Positions 45,892 through 54,040 of a stretch of 64,000 nt of DNA are shown piece after piece. The DNA is from Cryobacterium algoricola (lineage in GTDB: Bacteria; Actinomycetota; Actinomycetes; Actinomycetales; Microbacteriaceae): the NCBI RefSeq assembly GCF_004402485.1, contig NZ_SOFG01000011.1:372001-436000 (forward strand). Direction: 5' to 3'. The translations under genes and the position numbers were made by a program. Position 1 is the first letter of the stretch. Every line of letters starts with the position of its first letter. The notes beneath the pieces are model-generated. The model had not been told where the DNA came from. It saw only the letters and a program-made list of their open reading frames with translations, and ran no database searches.

Positions 45892-46413
45892 CTATGCCTG
45901 GTTCGCGGACTCCTGCTTCTCACGCAGTGCTTCGATGGTGCGAACAGCCTTCGAAAGCGGTGCGTTGAACAGATATGCGGCTCCGAACAGCGAGGCCTTG
46001 AACGCGCCGGCCAGCTTGGCCAGCAGCACTTCACGGGACTCGAGGTCGGCGAGCTTGCCTACCTCTTCGGCAGTGAGCGGGCTACCGTCGAAGTAACCAC
46101 CCTTCACTACCAGGAGAGGGTTTGCCTTGGTAAAGGCACGCAGGGTCTTCGCGACGGCGACGGGGTCTCCGTGCACGAAGGCGATGGCGGACGGGCCGGC
46201 GAGTTCGTCGTCAAACGACGTGATGCCGGCGTTGTTGGCCGCAATCTTGGTGAGCGTGTTCTTTACCACGGCGTACGTGGCGTCCGCACTGATGGAAACG
46301 CGCAGCGTCTTGAGCTGCGCAACAGTGAGACCGCGGTACTCGGTGAGCAGAACGGCGGTCGAGCTCTGGAATTTCTCCGTCAGCTCGGCGACCGTTGCTT
46401 CCTTGTTCGCCAT
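45892..46413 (-). CDS. rplJ: 50S ribosomal protein L10
   Basis: Stalk base of 173 residues. The rRNA-binding part begins [34 protein letters not shown] and includes [13 protein letters not shown]; the C-terminal helix that binds L7/L12 dimers is [30 protein letters not shown]. The ATG at 46413 follows AAGAGGAG. The usual rplK-rplA neighbours are absent; the gene has its own promoter, an L10 leader and an apparent attenuator upstream. Confidence 0.98.
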   Translation of the reverse strand: MANKEATVAELTEKFQSSTAVLLTEYRGLTVAQLKTLRVSISADATYAVVKNTLTKIAANNAGITSFDDELAGPSAIAFVHGDPVAVAKTLRAFTKANPLLVVKGGYFDGSPLTAEEVGKLADLESREVLLAKLAGAFKASLFGAAYLFNAPLSKAVRTIEALREKQESANQA

Positions 46414-46460
46414 GGCGCTCCTCTTGGTTTCATGTGCCGGTAGCCCGGGGCGCAGACATG

Positions 46461-46488
46461 AAAAAAGCCCCAGCGCAAGGCCGGAGCT
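46461..46488 (-). terminator. Attenuator in the rplJ leader
   Basis: On the minus strand AGCTCCGGC pairs with GCTGGGGCT (9 bp including G-U pairs) around CTTGC and is followed directly by six U. It lies between the L10-leader structure and the rplJ start, the classic place for a transcription attenuator. Confidence 0.75.
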
Positions 46489-46523
46489 GAGCAGTTCTTG
46501 CGAACTGAAACTGAACTTCGATT

Positions 46524-46600
46524 CCTGCGCGGGCTGTTCACATGAGTGAACCTTCGGTCGCTGTCCATTACTGGGCAGCGACAACCGGCGGTCTTTGGCT
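46524..46600 (-). ncRNA. Ribosomal protein L10 leader
   Basis: The leader RNA reads CCAAAGACCGCCGGUUG (46598 downward), then hairpins UCGCUG...CAGCGA (46557-46580) and GUUCAC-UCAU-GUGAAC (46536-46551), then GCGCAGG. This is the arrangement of the L10 leader that binds L10-(L12)n for autoregulation. The family match is from memory. Confidence 0.75.
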
Positions 46601-46606
46601 TCGTTC

Positions 46607-46635
46607 ACTGTAACGGATGCCGCGGGCCGGCGCAA
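46607..46635 (-). promoter_or_regulatory. rplJL promoter
   Basis: Minus strand TTGCGC (46635-46630), 17-bp spacer, TACAGT (46612-46607), directly upstream of the L10 leader. Confidence 0.6.
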
Positions 46636-46677
46636 ATCGCGGCATCCGCTCGCCGTGAGCGAGCGAAACGGCACAGG

Positions 46678-46725
46678 TAGTTGACCTGAGTCCACTATCG
46701 AGATATAGTTGACGCTTGTCAATTA
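46678..46725. promoter_or_regulatory. Two MarR-type operators before the MFS gene
   Basis: TAGTTGACCTGAGTCCACTA (46678-46697) and TAGTTGACGCTTGTCAATTA (46706-46725) are near-palindromes of one consensus, TAGTTGAC-N4-GTCAACTA. They are 28 bp apart and end 17 bp before the MFS start. Confidence 0.7.
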
Positions 46726-46742
46726 CACCGCCCAGGAGTTCT

Positions 46743-48563
46743 ATGTCTCGCGTTTCATCCGTTCGTACCGCTCCACCGCAGAACCCGCAGGGCCACCGCG
46801 CACTCCCCCACCGCGATTCGGACACGCCGATGTCGAAGCGGCAGGTGCTCGAGGCCCTCTCCGGCCTGCTGATGGGCATGTTCGTCTCGATCCTCGCCGG
46901 AACCGTCGTCAGCACGTCTCTGCCGCTCATCCTCTCCGACCTGCACGGCGACCAGTCCGCATATACGTGGGTCGTCACCGCGACCCTGCTCGCGACGACC
47001 GTCAGCACGCCGATCTGGGGTAAGTTCGCCGACCTCTTCGACCGCAAGCTGCTCATCCAGCTCTCGCTCGTGGTGTTCGTCCTCGGTTCCGCACTCGCCG
47101 GCTTCTCCCAGAACACCGGCACCCTGATCAGCTTCCGCGTGCTGCAGGGCCTCGGCGCCGGCGGCCTCGCCGCGCTCAGCCAGATCATCATGGCCGACAT
47201 CATCAGCCCCCGCGACCGGGGCCGGTACGCCGGGCTGTTCGGCGCGGTCCTGGCCCTCGGCACCGTGGGCGGCCCGCTGCTCGGCGGTGTCGTGACGGAC
47301 GCCTTCGGCTGGCGCTGGAACTTCTTCATCGCCCTTCCCGTCGCGATCCTCGCGATCATCCTGCTGCAGCGCACCCTGCACCTCCCGGCCAGGGTCAAGC
47401 GGGTCGTCAAGATCGACTACCTCGGCGCGATCCTGATCACCGCGGGCATGTCGCTCCTGATGATCTGGGTGACCATTGCCGGCACCCAGTTCGAGTGGGC
47501 ATCCGTGCCCTCGTTCCTGATGGTCGGCGGCGCCGTCGTGCTGCTCGTCGCCGCGGTGTTCGTGGAGTTCAAGGTCAGCGAGCCGATCATCCCGCTCACC
47601 CTGTTCAAGAACCGCACCTTCACCCTCGCCGTCATCGCGAGCATCTCCGTCGGCGTCTCGATGTTCGGCACCTCCGTCTTCCTCAGCCAGTACATGCAGC
47701 TCGCCCGGGGAGCAACGCCGACCCAGTCCGGCCTGCTGACCATCCCGATGATGGGCGGCTACCTGATCTGCTCGGTCACCTTCGGCACCCTGATCAGCCG
47801 CACCGGCAAGTGGAAGGCGATCATGGTCTCCGGCGGAGCGCTCGTGATCGTCGGCCTGCTGCTGCTCGGCACCCTCGACTACCAGACCAACCTCGTGCTC
47901 GTCGGCGTCTACATGTTCGTGCTCGGCTCCGGCCTCGGCATGCTGATGCAGAACCTCGTGCTCGTCGTGCAGAACTCGATCGAGGTCAGGCACCTCGGCG
48001 TCGCCACGAGCAGCGTCACCTTCTTCCGCAGCCTCGGCGGCACCATCGGCGTCTCGGTGCTCGGCTCGGTGCTCGGCTCCGCGGTCGCGCAGCACATCAC
48101 CGACGGCGTGGTCGCGCTGAGTCCCGCGGACAAGATGGCCGCGGCGAGCGCGCTCGGCTCCGGGACCATCCCGCGTGTCGCGGACCTCCCTGCTGCCGTG
48201 CGCACCCTCGTCGAATCCGCGTACGGGTCCGGCGTCGGCACGGTCTTCCTGATCGGCATCCCGCTCGCCGTGATCACCCTCGTGATGGTCACCCTGCTGC
48301 CGAACGCGACCCTCGGACGGAAGACGGGCATCGCCAGGGCCCGCGAGGGCGCCGGCGCCGGCACCGCGGCCGGGCACGCCGGCCTGACCGCAGTCGAGCG
48401 CGCTGCCGAGCGCGAAACGGAGGTCGAGGAGATGGAAGACATCATGATCGAGGTGAGCGCGGCATCCGCCGGTCTCGCCCCCGCCGGTCTCAACAACCCG
48501 ACCGGGGTGATCCACCTGCCGAAGGACGACCAGCCCGCCCGGCGCAGAGTCAGTAGTCTGTGA
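46743..48563 (+). CDS. MFS drug-proton antiporter, 14-helix (DHA2) type
   Basis: Exporter of 606 residues. ATG at 46743 has AGGAG 4 nt upstream. After a 30-residue hydrophilic start come MGMFVSILAGTVVSTSLPLILSDL and WVVTATLLATTVSTPIWGKFADLFDRK, the helix 1 and loop 2-3 signatures of the EmrB/QacA group. RVLQGLGAGGLAALSQIIMADIISPRDRGRY contains motif C-like glycines. The last 100 residues are an acidic, Ala-rich cytoplasmic tail unlike the family norm. It overlaps the MarR gene downstream by GTGA. Confidence 0.9.
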   Translation: MSRVSSVRTAPPQNPQGHRALPHRDSDTPMSKRQVLEALSGLLMGMFVSILAGTVVSTSLPLILSDLHGDQSAYTWVVTATLLATTVSTPIWGKFADLFDRKLLIQLSLVVFVLGSALAGFSQNTGTLISFRVLQGLGAGGLAALSQIIMADIISPRDRGRYAGLFGAVLALGTVGGPLLGGVVTDAFGWRWNFFIALPVAILAIILLQRTLHLPARVKRVVKIDYLGAILITAGMSLLMIWVTIAGTQFEWASVPSFLMVGGAVVLLVAAVFVEFKVSEPIIPLTLFKNRTFTLAVIASISVGVSMFGTSVFLSQYMQLARGATPTQSGLLTIPMMGGYLICSVTFGTLISRTGKWKAIMVSGGALVIVGLLLLGTLDYQTNLVLVGVYMFVLGSGLGMLMQNLVLVVQNSIEVRHLGVATSSVTFFRSLGGTIGVSVLGSVLGSAVAQHITDGVVALSPADKMAAASALGSGTIPRVADLPAAVRTLVESAYGSGVGTVFLIGIPLAVITLVMVTLLPNATLGRKTGIARAREGAGAGTAAGHAGLTAVERAAERETEVEEMEDIMIEVSAASAGLAPAGLNNPTGVIHLPKDDQPARRRVSSL

Positions 48564-49090
48564 GCATGATTCACGGGACCCCCGGCCTGCCGCAGCGCGC
48601 CACCGCGCCGGACGAGCCCGGGACTGACACCCGGGTCGAAACGCCCGGCGCTGCGCCGAGCGTGGAGTCGGCGTCGGCGATCACCGAGGTGGAGGAGCAG
48701 CTGAGCGTGCTCGCCGGGCTGATCCGGGCGAGCATGCGGGATGCCGCGCTCTTCATCGACACGTCGCTGCAGCCGTTCGCGTTCAAGCTCCTGCGGCACA
48801 TCGAGCGCTACGGACCGACGCACTCGAGCGCGGTCGCCGCGGCGCTCTACGTGGACAAGAGCGTGATCAGCCGCCAGGCGAAGCAGCTCTGCGAGCTCGG
48901 ACTCGTGCGCACCGAACTCGACCCGGACGACGGCCGCGCCCGGTTCCTCGCCGTCACCGACCTGGCACGGGCCAAGCTCGACGCGGTGCGGAACGGCGAG
49001 ACCGCGATCGTGCACAAGCGCCTGAGCGACTGGCCGACGGACGACCTGCACCAGCTCGCCGCGCTCCTCGCCCAGCTCAACAACCCCTAA
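48560..49090 (+). CDS. MarR-family regulator of the DHA2 exporter
   Basis: Regulator of 176 residues from a GTG at 48560 that overlaps the exporter stop; an ATG six bases later is an equal choice. After a 40-residue Pro/Ala/Thr-rich tail comes the MarR core: EEQLSVLAGLIRASMRDAALFIDTS, HSSAVAAALYVDKSVISRQAKQLCELGLVRTEL and the wing DPDDGRARFLAVT. Second gene of the operon; its likely targets are the TTGAC-type palindromes before the exporter gene. Followed by hairpin copy C. Confidence 0.87.
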   Translation: MSMIHGTPGLPQRATAPDEPGTDTRVETPGAAPSVESASAITEVEEQLSVLAGLIRASMRDAALFIDTSLQPFAFKLLRHIERYGPTHSSAVAAALYVDKSVISRQAKQLCELGLVRTELDPDDGRARFLAVTDLARAKLDAVRNGETAIVHKRLSDWPTDDLHQLAALLAQLNNP

Positions 49091-49135
49091 CCGCGTCTCG
49101 CCCCCGCTGTCGCGCCGGGTCAGCTCGCGCCGGGG

Positions 49136-49222
49136 TGTGCCGAATTCAGGAGTTGAGCCCCGAAACGGGCCAAACCGGGCCAAAAACAGGGCAATCCGGG
49201 CTCGACTCCTGAATTCGGAACA
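49136..49222. repeat. Dispersed hairpin repeat, copy C
   Basis: Arms 49136-49160 and 49198-49222 pair over 25 bp with two mismatches and carry the same CCGAATTCAGGAGT core as copies A and B. Length 87 bp. It sits between convergent genes. Confidence 0.9.
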
Positions 49223-49258
49223 GGGGCGCGGCAGGGTGGGGCGGGCGGATGCCGCGGG

Positions 49259-50908
49259 TCAGGCGAGCGGGAGCGACACCCGGAACTCGGTGCGGCCCGG
49301 CCGGCTCGACACCGACACCTCGCCCTGGTGCGCGGTCACGACCGCCTGGACGATGGCGAGGCCGAGCCCGGTGCTTCCGGTGCCCCGGAACCGCGAGCTG
49401 TCGCCGCGGGCGAAACGCTCGAACAGGGTCGTCTGGAGGTTCGCCGGGATGCCGGGGCCGTCATCCGTTACCGTCACGATCGCCCGGCCGTCCTGCTCGG
49501 ACAAAGCCACCTCGACGGTCGTGTCGGGCGGGGTGTGGATGCGCGCGTTCGCGAGCAGGTTGGTGAAGACCTGGTGCAGCCGGGGCGTGTCGCCGATGGC
49601 CTGGATCGGCTCGTCGGGGAGCTCGAGGTTGAGCACCCGGTCGCGGCCGGCGGCGTGCGCGTCGCTCACGACGTCGACGAGCAGGCTCGTGAGGTCGACG
49701 GTGCCGTGCTCGAGTTCGCGGCCCTCGTCGAGGCGGGCGAGCAGCAGCAGGTCCTCGACGAGCCCGGTCATCCGCACGGACTCGGACTCGATCCGGCCGA
49801 GGGCGTGCAGGGCGTCCGGCGGCAGCTCCTGGCCGGAGCGCCGGGTGAGCTCGGAGTAGCCCCGGATCGAGGCGAGGGGCGTTCGGAGCTCGTGGCTGGC
49901 ATCCGCGACGAACTGCCGCACCTTGTTCTCGCTCGCCTGCCGGGTCTCGAGGGCCAGGTCGACGTGGTCGAGCATGCGGTTGAGCGCGGAGCCGACCTGG
50001 CCGACCTCGGTGCGGGGGTCGGTGTCCGCGGCGGGGACCCGGTCGACGAGGCTGACCTCGCCGCGGTCGAGCGGGAGCTCGGAGACGCGGGCGGCCGTTG
50101 CCGTGACACGCTGCAGCGGGCGGAGGGCGAGGCGCACGATCCACATCGCGAGGATCGCGACGACGATGATGCCGACGAGGGAGACGACGCCGATGATCAT
50201 GGCGAGCTGTGTCGCAGTGCCGTCGACCGTGCTGAGCGGGAGGCCGACGATCGAGAGGGTGCCGGTGCGGCTCGAGCTCGCGAGGATCCGGTAGCTGCCG
50301 ACGTCGCCGCCGAGGTCGACGGTGACGGGCCGGGCGGTTCCGGTCTGGCTCGCGAGGATGTCGGCCTTCTGCACGAGGAGGTCGACCTGGTGAGCGGTGA
50401 GCGGGACGATCGTGCCGGTGTCGTCGGTGTAGCCGGCGGTGAGGGTGGAGTTGTAGAAGACGAGGGCGAGCGTGCCCGGCTGGCCGGGGCCGTTGAGGAT
50501 GACGCTCGCGGAGGGAACGAACACCGGCAGCGTGGTGCCGGGGTCGTTGTCGTTGTCGCGGCGCCCCTCGAGCATCGAGTGCGACCGTTCCGCGGCCGAG
50601 CTCACCTGCTGGTCGAGAGCGGACAGCAGGTTGGCGCGCAGCACCGTGACGCTCACGACCCCGATCGAGACGCTCACGAGGGCGAGCAGGCCGACGACGG
50701 CGAGCACGAGCCGGCGGCGCAGCGTCCAGGGCGCGCGGGCGCGGCGCCGCAACCACTGCGGGCGGCGGAGCCACTGCGGTCGGCGCGACGGATGCTGCCG
50801 GCCGGCCGCACCGCTCGGGTGGGCCCGGCTGGTCGGGCCGAACGGGTCGACCTGGTCGGTCGGGTCGGTCGGGTCGACCGGGCCCGGCTGGTCGGTCGGC
50901 GTCATCAC
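49259..50908 (-). CDS. Sensor histidine kinase (HAMP, HisKA, HATPase)
   Basis: Membrane kinase of 549 residues. A Pro/basic cytoplasmic tail precedes helix 1 (about 68-90), a sensor region of about 165 residues outside, helix 2 (LAMIIGVVSLVGIIVVAILAMWIV), and HAMP. The phosphorylated His is in VADASHELRTPLASIRGYSEL. The ATP site has NLLANARIHTP (N box), TVTDDGPGIP (G1) and GTGSTGLGLAIVQAV (G2). It overlaps its response regulator by ATGA. The signal is unknown. Confidence 0.92.
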   Translation of the reverse strand: MMTPTDQPGPVDPTDPTDQVDPFGPTSRAHPSGAAGRQHPSRRPQWLRRPQWLRRRARAPWTLRRRLVLAVVGLLALVSVSIGVVSVTVLRANLLSALDQQVSSAAERSHSMLEGRRDNDNDPGTTLPVFVPSASVILNGPGQPGTLALVFYNSTLTAGYTDDTGTIVPLTAHQVDLLVQKADILASQTGTARPVTVDLGGDVGSYRILASSSRTGTLSIVGLPLSTVDGTATQLAMIIGVVSLVGIIVVAILAMWIVRLALRPLQRVTATAARVSELPLDRGEVSLVDRVPAADTDPRTEVGQVGSALNRMLDHVDLALETRQASENKVRQFVADASHELRTPLASIRGYSELTRRSGQELPPDALHALGRIESESVRMTGLVEDLLLLARLDEGRELEHGTVDLTSLLVDVVSDAHAAGRDRVLNLELPDEPIQAIGDTPRLHQVFTNLLANARIHTPPDTTVEVALSEQDGRAIVTVTDDGPGIPANLQTTLFERFARGDSSRFRGTGSTGLGLAIVQAVVTAHQGEVSVSSRPGRTEFRVSLPLA

Positions 50909-51651
50909 GCGGTTTTCAGCATGTACCCCGCACCGCGCACGGTGTGGATCATCGGCTCGCGCCCCGCATCGATCTTCTTGCGCAGGTAGGAGATGTAGAT
51001 CTCGACGACGGAGGACTTGCCCCCGAAGTCATAGCTCCAGACCCGGTCGAGGATCTGGGCCTTGCTCAGCACGCGGCGGGGGTTGCGCATCAGGAAACGG
51101 AGCAGTTCGAATTCGGTCGCGGTGAGCTCGATGGCGTCGCCGGCGCGGGAGACCTCGTAGCTGTCCTCGTCGAGGGTGAGGTCGCCGACGGAGATGCGCG
51201 GGTCGACGGAGTCGGACACGGCCAGGGTCGAGCGGCGGATCAGGCCGCGCAACCGGGCGACGACCTCTTCGAGGCTGAACGGCTTCGTGACGTAGTCGTC
51301 GCCGCCTGCGGTCAGGCCGGCGATGCGGTCGTCGAGGGAGTCTTTGGCGGTCAGGAAGAGCACGGGCGTTTCGTAGCCGTCGGCGCGCACCCGCTGCAAC
51401 ACCTGCAGGCCGTCGATGTCGGGCAGCATGATGTCGAGCACGATCGCGTCCGGCCGGAACTCGCGGGCGATCGTCAGCGCCTGGCGTCCCTCGCCGGCGG
51501 TGCGCACCTCCCAGCCCTCGTAGCGGAGGGCCATCGAGAGCAGATCCGTGAGCGTGGGTTCGTCATCGACGACGAGCACTCGAATGGGACTTCCGTCGGC
51601 CTTGTGGAGACGCGGCCCGCGGGTCGAGTGGTCAGTTTCACGTGTGCTCAT
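50905..51651 (-). CDS. OmpR-family response regulator
   Basis: DNA-binding response regulator of 248 residues. The receiver has acidic VVDDE at 27-31, phospho-acceptor Asp73 in VLDIMLPD, FLTAKDS and VTKPFS. The C-terminal winged helix includes LTATEFELLRFLMRNPRRVLSKAQILDRVW and VVEIYISYLRKKID. First gene of the regulator-kinase operon, divergent from the YqaJ-like gene with 128 bp between. Resembles TrcR/PhoP-like actinobacterial regulators; targets unknown. Confidence 0.93.
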   Translation of the reverse strand: MSTRETDHSTRGPRLHKADGSPIRVLVVDDEPTLTDLLSMALRYEGWEVRTAGEGRQALTIAREFRPDAIVLDIMLPDIDGLQVLQRVRADGYETPVLFLTAKDSLDDRIAGLTAGGDDYVTKPFSLEEVVARLRGLIRRSTLAVSDSVDPRISVGDLTLDEDSYEVSRAGDAIELTATEFELLRFLMRNPRRVLSKAQILDRVWSYDFGGKSSVVEIYISYLRKKIDAGREPMIHTVRGAGYMLKTA

Positions 51652-51779
51652 AATTACTCAGTATCGCGAGCTTTCTATGGAAAGCCTATGCGGGGCCCGT
51701 GGCGCTCCTGTGAATGGGGTTCGCGTCCGCTCTGCCCCGGCCCGCGCGCCCACCCCGAGCCCGGCCCGGGGCTGGCACA

Positions 51780-52508
51780 ATGGGGAGAGTGACCGATACC
51801 CTGCTGCCGCTTTTCGAGCCGGCAGGGTCACCGGCAGGGTCACCGGCAGGGTCACCGGCAAAAGCCTCAGCGGTTGCCGCGGCGGCAGCATCCGCGCTGC
51901 GCACGCCCGCGATCGCACCGCACCTGCTCCGTATCGTGGCCGATTCCACGGACTGGGCGGCCTGGATGCGCGCCCGCAACCAGGGCATCACGGCCACGGA
52001 TGTCGCCAAGCTCGCGACCCCCAAGTCGGTGCAGAACGCGGCCAACGACAAGATGAACGGCAGCAACTTCGGCGGCAACACGTACACCGATCACGGTCGC
52101 GCCCGCGAGCCCGTGATCGCCGCCTGGGTGCTCGAGAACTACGGCATCGAGCCGAGCACGACGCTGTTCCATGCCGCCGACCACCGCCGGCACCTCGCGA
52201 CGCCCGATGGAGTGGGCACGGATGCCCGGACGCTCGAACTTTCGGAGATCAAGACGACGAACAAGGCGTGGCGCAGCATCCCTCGTTCCTATATGCGGCA
52301 GGTCTGGTGGCAGCAGTATGTGCTCGGCGCCGACCGGACGCTGCTGGTCTGGGAGCAGCACCGGGACTTCGTGCCGATCCGGTCGGAGCCGGAGTGCCGG
52401 TGGATCGAACGCGACGAGGACCAGATCGCGATCCTGGTCGGCTACGCGAACCAGCTGATCGACGTGCTCAACGCAATGGCGACCCGGGCGCAGCAGGCTC
52501 GGGCGTAG
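51780..52508 (+). CDS. YqaJ-like (lambda-exonuclease fold) nuclease
   Basis: Protein of 242 residues from ATG 51780; GTG 51789 is an alternative that fits a leaderless transcript. The YqaJ/RecE-type core begins WAAWMRARNQGITATDVAKLAT and includes GRAREPVIAAWVLENYG. ATPDGVG followed by ELSEIKTT gives the Asp and Glu-x-Lys of PD-(D/E)XK nucleases. No RecT annealing protein, phage or conjugation gene is near. A (Gly-Ser-Pro-Ala)3 repeat is in the N-terminal tail. The last 41 bp overlap the convergent SipW-like gene. Confidence 0.75.
   Translation: MGRVTDTLLPLFEPAGSPAGSPAGSPAKASAVAAAAASALRTPAIAPHLLRIVADSTDWAAWMRARNQGITATDVAKLATPKSVQNAANDKMNGSNFGGNTYTDHGRAREPVIAAWVLENYGIEPSTTLFHAADHRRHLATPDGVGTDARTLELSEIKTTNKAWRSIPRSYMRQVWWQQYVLGADRTLLVWEQHRDFVPIRSEPECRWIERDEDQIAILVGYANQLIDVLNAMATRAQQARA
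51819..51854. repeat. Three 12-bp tandem repeats in the YqaJ-like gene
   Basis: CCGGCAGGGTCA occurs exactly at 51819, 51831 and 51843, with a partial fourth. In frame it encodes the repeated Ala-Gly-Ser-Pro of the N-terminal tail. Confidence 0.9.
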
Positions 52509-53196
52509 CCGCGATCCTCGTGGCCGCGGCAGCCCTGGCGCGACGGCGCTTGCGCAGCGCGGACACGGCGCCGCTCGCGAACATGTACCCCGTGTAGGCG
52601 AACAGCAACCCGGCGATGACGGGCACGATCCAGCTGCGGCTCTGGCCGTTGACGGCGTTGTTCACCCAGCCGACCCACGGCACCGAGTACCAGAGCCGTC
52701 CCTGGATCTGCACCGGGAGCACCTGATCGGCGTCGGCGACGCTGTTGTTGTCTCCTTTGAATGTGAACGTGCGCCCGCCGGCGGAGCTCGAGCTGATCGC
52801 GGTGACGCGATGAGTGATCACCCCCGGCACTCCCGAGTGGATCTGGTACGTCACGACGTCGCCGATCCGGATGTCGTCCGGGGCGACCGGACGCACGATG
52901 ATGAGCGTTCCGGGCGGCAGGGTGGGCTCCATCGAGCTGGTCAGCACGGTGAGCGGTGTCGACCCCGTGACCTTCGGCACCACGATCAGCAGCAGCGCGA
53001 GGGCGACGACGAGAAGCAGGATCGCGCCGCTGACCGCGAGGCCGAGGTAGTGCAGCAGGCTCTTCTCGGCCGGTTCTACGGCGGCGGGCACCCCGGGCAC
53101 GGATGCCTCCGGTCCGGGCAGCTCGCGGTCGAACGACTCGGGTGCGTCGCCGACGACCGGCGTCAGCAGCAGTGGATCGAGCTGGGATCGGGTCAT
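52468..53196 (-). CDS. SipW/Sec11-type signal peptidase I
   Basis: Membrane protease of 242 residues. A 45-residue acidic/Pro-rich tail precedes one N-terminal helix (about 48-75). Catalytic Ser88 is in LTSSMEPTLPPG. The general base is His129 in GVITHRV rather than lysine, which marks the ER/SipW type; KGDNNSVAD (147-155) supplies the Asp region. A second helix near the C-terminus (IVPVIAGLLFAYTGYMF) is also SipW-like. In Bacillus SipW processes the fibre proteins TasA and TapA. Here the four upstream genes encode candidate substrates. Overlaps the LAHTG-protein gene by ATGA. Confidence 0.88.
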   Translation of the reverse strand: MTRSQLDPLLLTPVVGDAPESFDRELPGPEASVPGVPAAVEPAEKSLLHYLGLAVSGAILLLVVALALLLIVVPKVTGSTPLTVLTSSMEPTLPPGTLIIVRPVAPDDIRIGDVVTYQIHSGVPGVITHRVTAISSSSAGGRTFTFKGDNNSVADADQVLPVQIQGRLWYSVPWVGWVNNAVNGQSRSWIVPVIAGLLFAYTGYMFASGAVSALRKRRRARAAAATRIAATPEPAAPGSPLR

Positions 53197-54038
53197 TCCC
53201 GGTCCTCCTCAGGTCGGCGACGGCGGGCGAGCAGCAGGAAGAGACCGACCCCGAGCAACAGCCCGCCGACGACCAGCACGGGAGCGGGCGGCTCGACCCC
53301 GGTGTGGGCGAGGAATCCGGTGCCCGCGACGGCGGCGAACGTCTTCGTAGTGGGCGTCGGTGTTCCCGGCAGCACGGGGACGACCGTTCCCGGGTCGTCG
53401 CAGGCGGACGCCGCGAACGGGCCGCCCTGGGCATCCCGCATCGCCACCAGCAGCCCGAGACCGGCGCTCGCTCCCTGATCGACAGTGCCGGAGACATCCG
53501 CCATGGTGAACGTCACGATGAGCTTCATCGTGCCGCCGGCCGCGATCGGCTGGGACGGGACCACGATTCCGCAGCTGTCGAGCGCGCGCAGGGTGCGGGA
53601 GAGGGTGTCGCCGGTGCCGGAGTTCCAGGCGGAGAGGGTGACGTGGTCGGCGTATCCGCCGGCCGGGAGCAGCACGTCGTGTGCGCTCACCCGGACCTCG
53701 GCCGGGGCGGCGGTCGGGTTGCGCACCCACAGGGTGGCCTGCTGGGAGCCGCGCGGGATGAGCAGGCCGAGCCCGTCGAAGAGGCCGGCGCTGAGCGTCG
53801 TCGCGAAGTGCGTGCCGTCGGTGCTGAGGAGCAGGTCGACAGGGGCGGTCGGTGCGGCGGTGACTGTCGGTGTCGAGGTCGGGGTCGAGGTCGCCGTGTT
53901 CGCGTGCGCCGGCGTTGCGACGGCGGCGAGCCCGAATACGGCGGCCAGCGCGGCAACGCTGGCGGCGATCCGGATAGCTACCGTCACTCGGCCCGGTCCG
54001 AACGCCGGCGACGGAGTTGCAAACGGGCGCATCGTCAT
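53193..54038 (-). CDS. LAHTG-anchored surface protein of the SipW operon
   Basis: Protein of 281 residues. Start at ATG 54038, 2 bp after the ricin-lectin gene. Signal peptide ends ATPAHA-N near residue 50. A Thr/Pro linker leads to a beta-rich domain (APVDLLLSTDGTHFATTLSAGLF, ATLWVRNPTAAPAEVRVSAHDV), which looks like a SipW-linked or DUF916-like fold. The C-terminus has LAHTG (243-247), a hydrophobic helix and ARRRR, a sorting signal of the type used by class E sortases. It probably attaches the secreted fibres to the wall; no sortase gene is nearby. Confidence 0.8.
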   Translation of the reverse strand: MTMRPFATPSPAFGPGRVTVAIRIAASVAALAAVFGLAAVATPAHANTATSTPTSTPTVTAAPTAPVDLLLSTDGTHFATTLSAGLFDGLGLLIPRGSQQATLWVRNPTAAPAEVRVSAHDVLLPAGGYADHVTLSAWNSGTGDTLSRTLRALDSCGIVVPSQPIAAGGTMKLIVTFTMADVSGTVDQGASAGLGLLVAMRDAQGGPFAASACDDPGTVVPVLPGTPTPTTKTFAAVAGTGFLAHTGVEPPAPVLVVGGLLLGVGLFLLLARRRRPEEDRE

Positions 54039-54040
54039 CG

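Noticed and set aside
46755-48515. 586-codon frame opposite the DHA2 exporter
   Set aside because: Antisense shadow of a clear 14-helix transporter; Glu/Asp/Arg-rich with no domain.
51780-52508. Prophage remnant
   Set aside because: YqaJ homologues occur in phages, but no integrase, capsid, lysis gene or att-like repeat is nearby.
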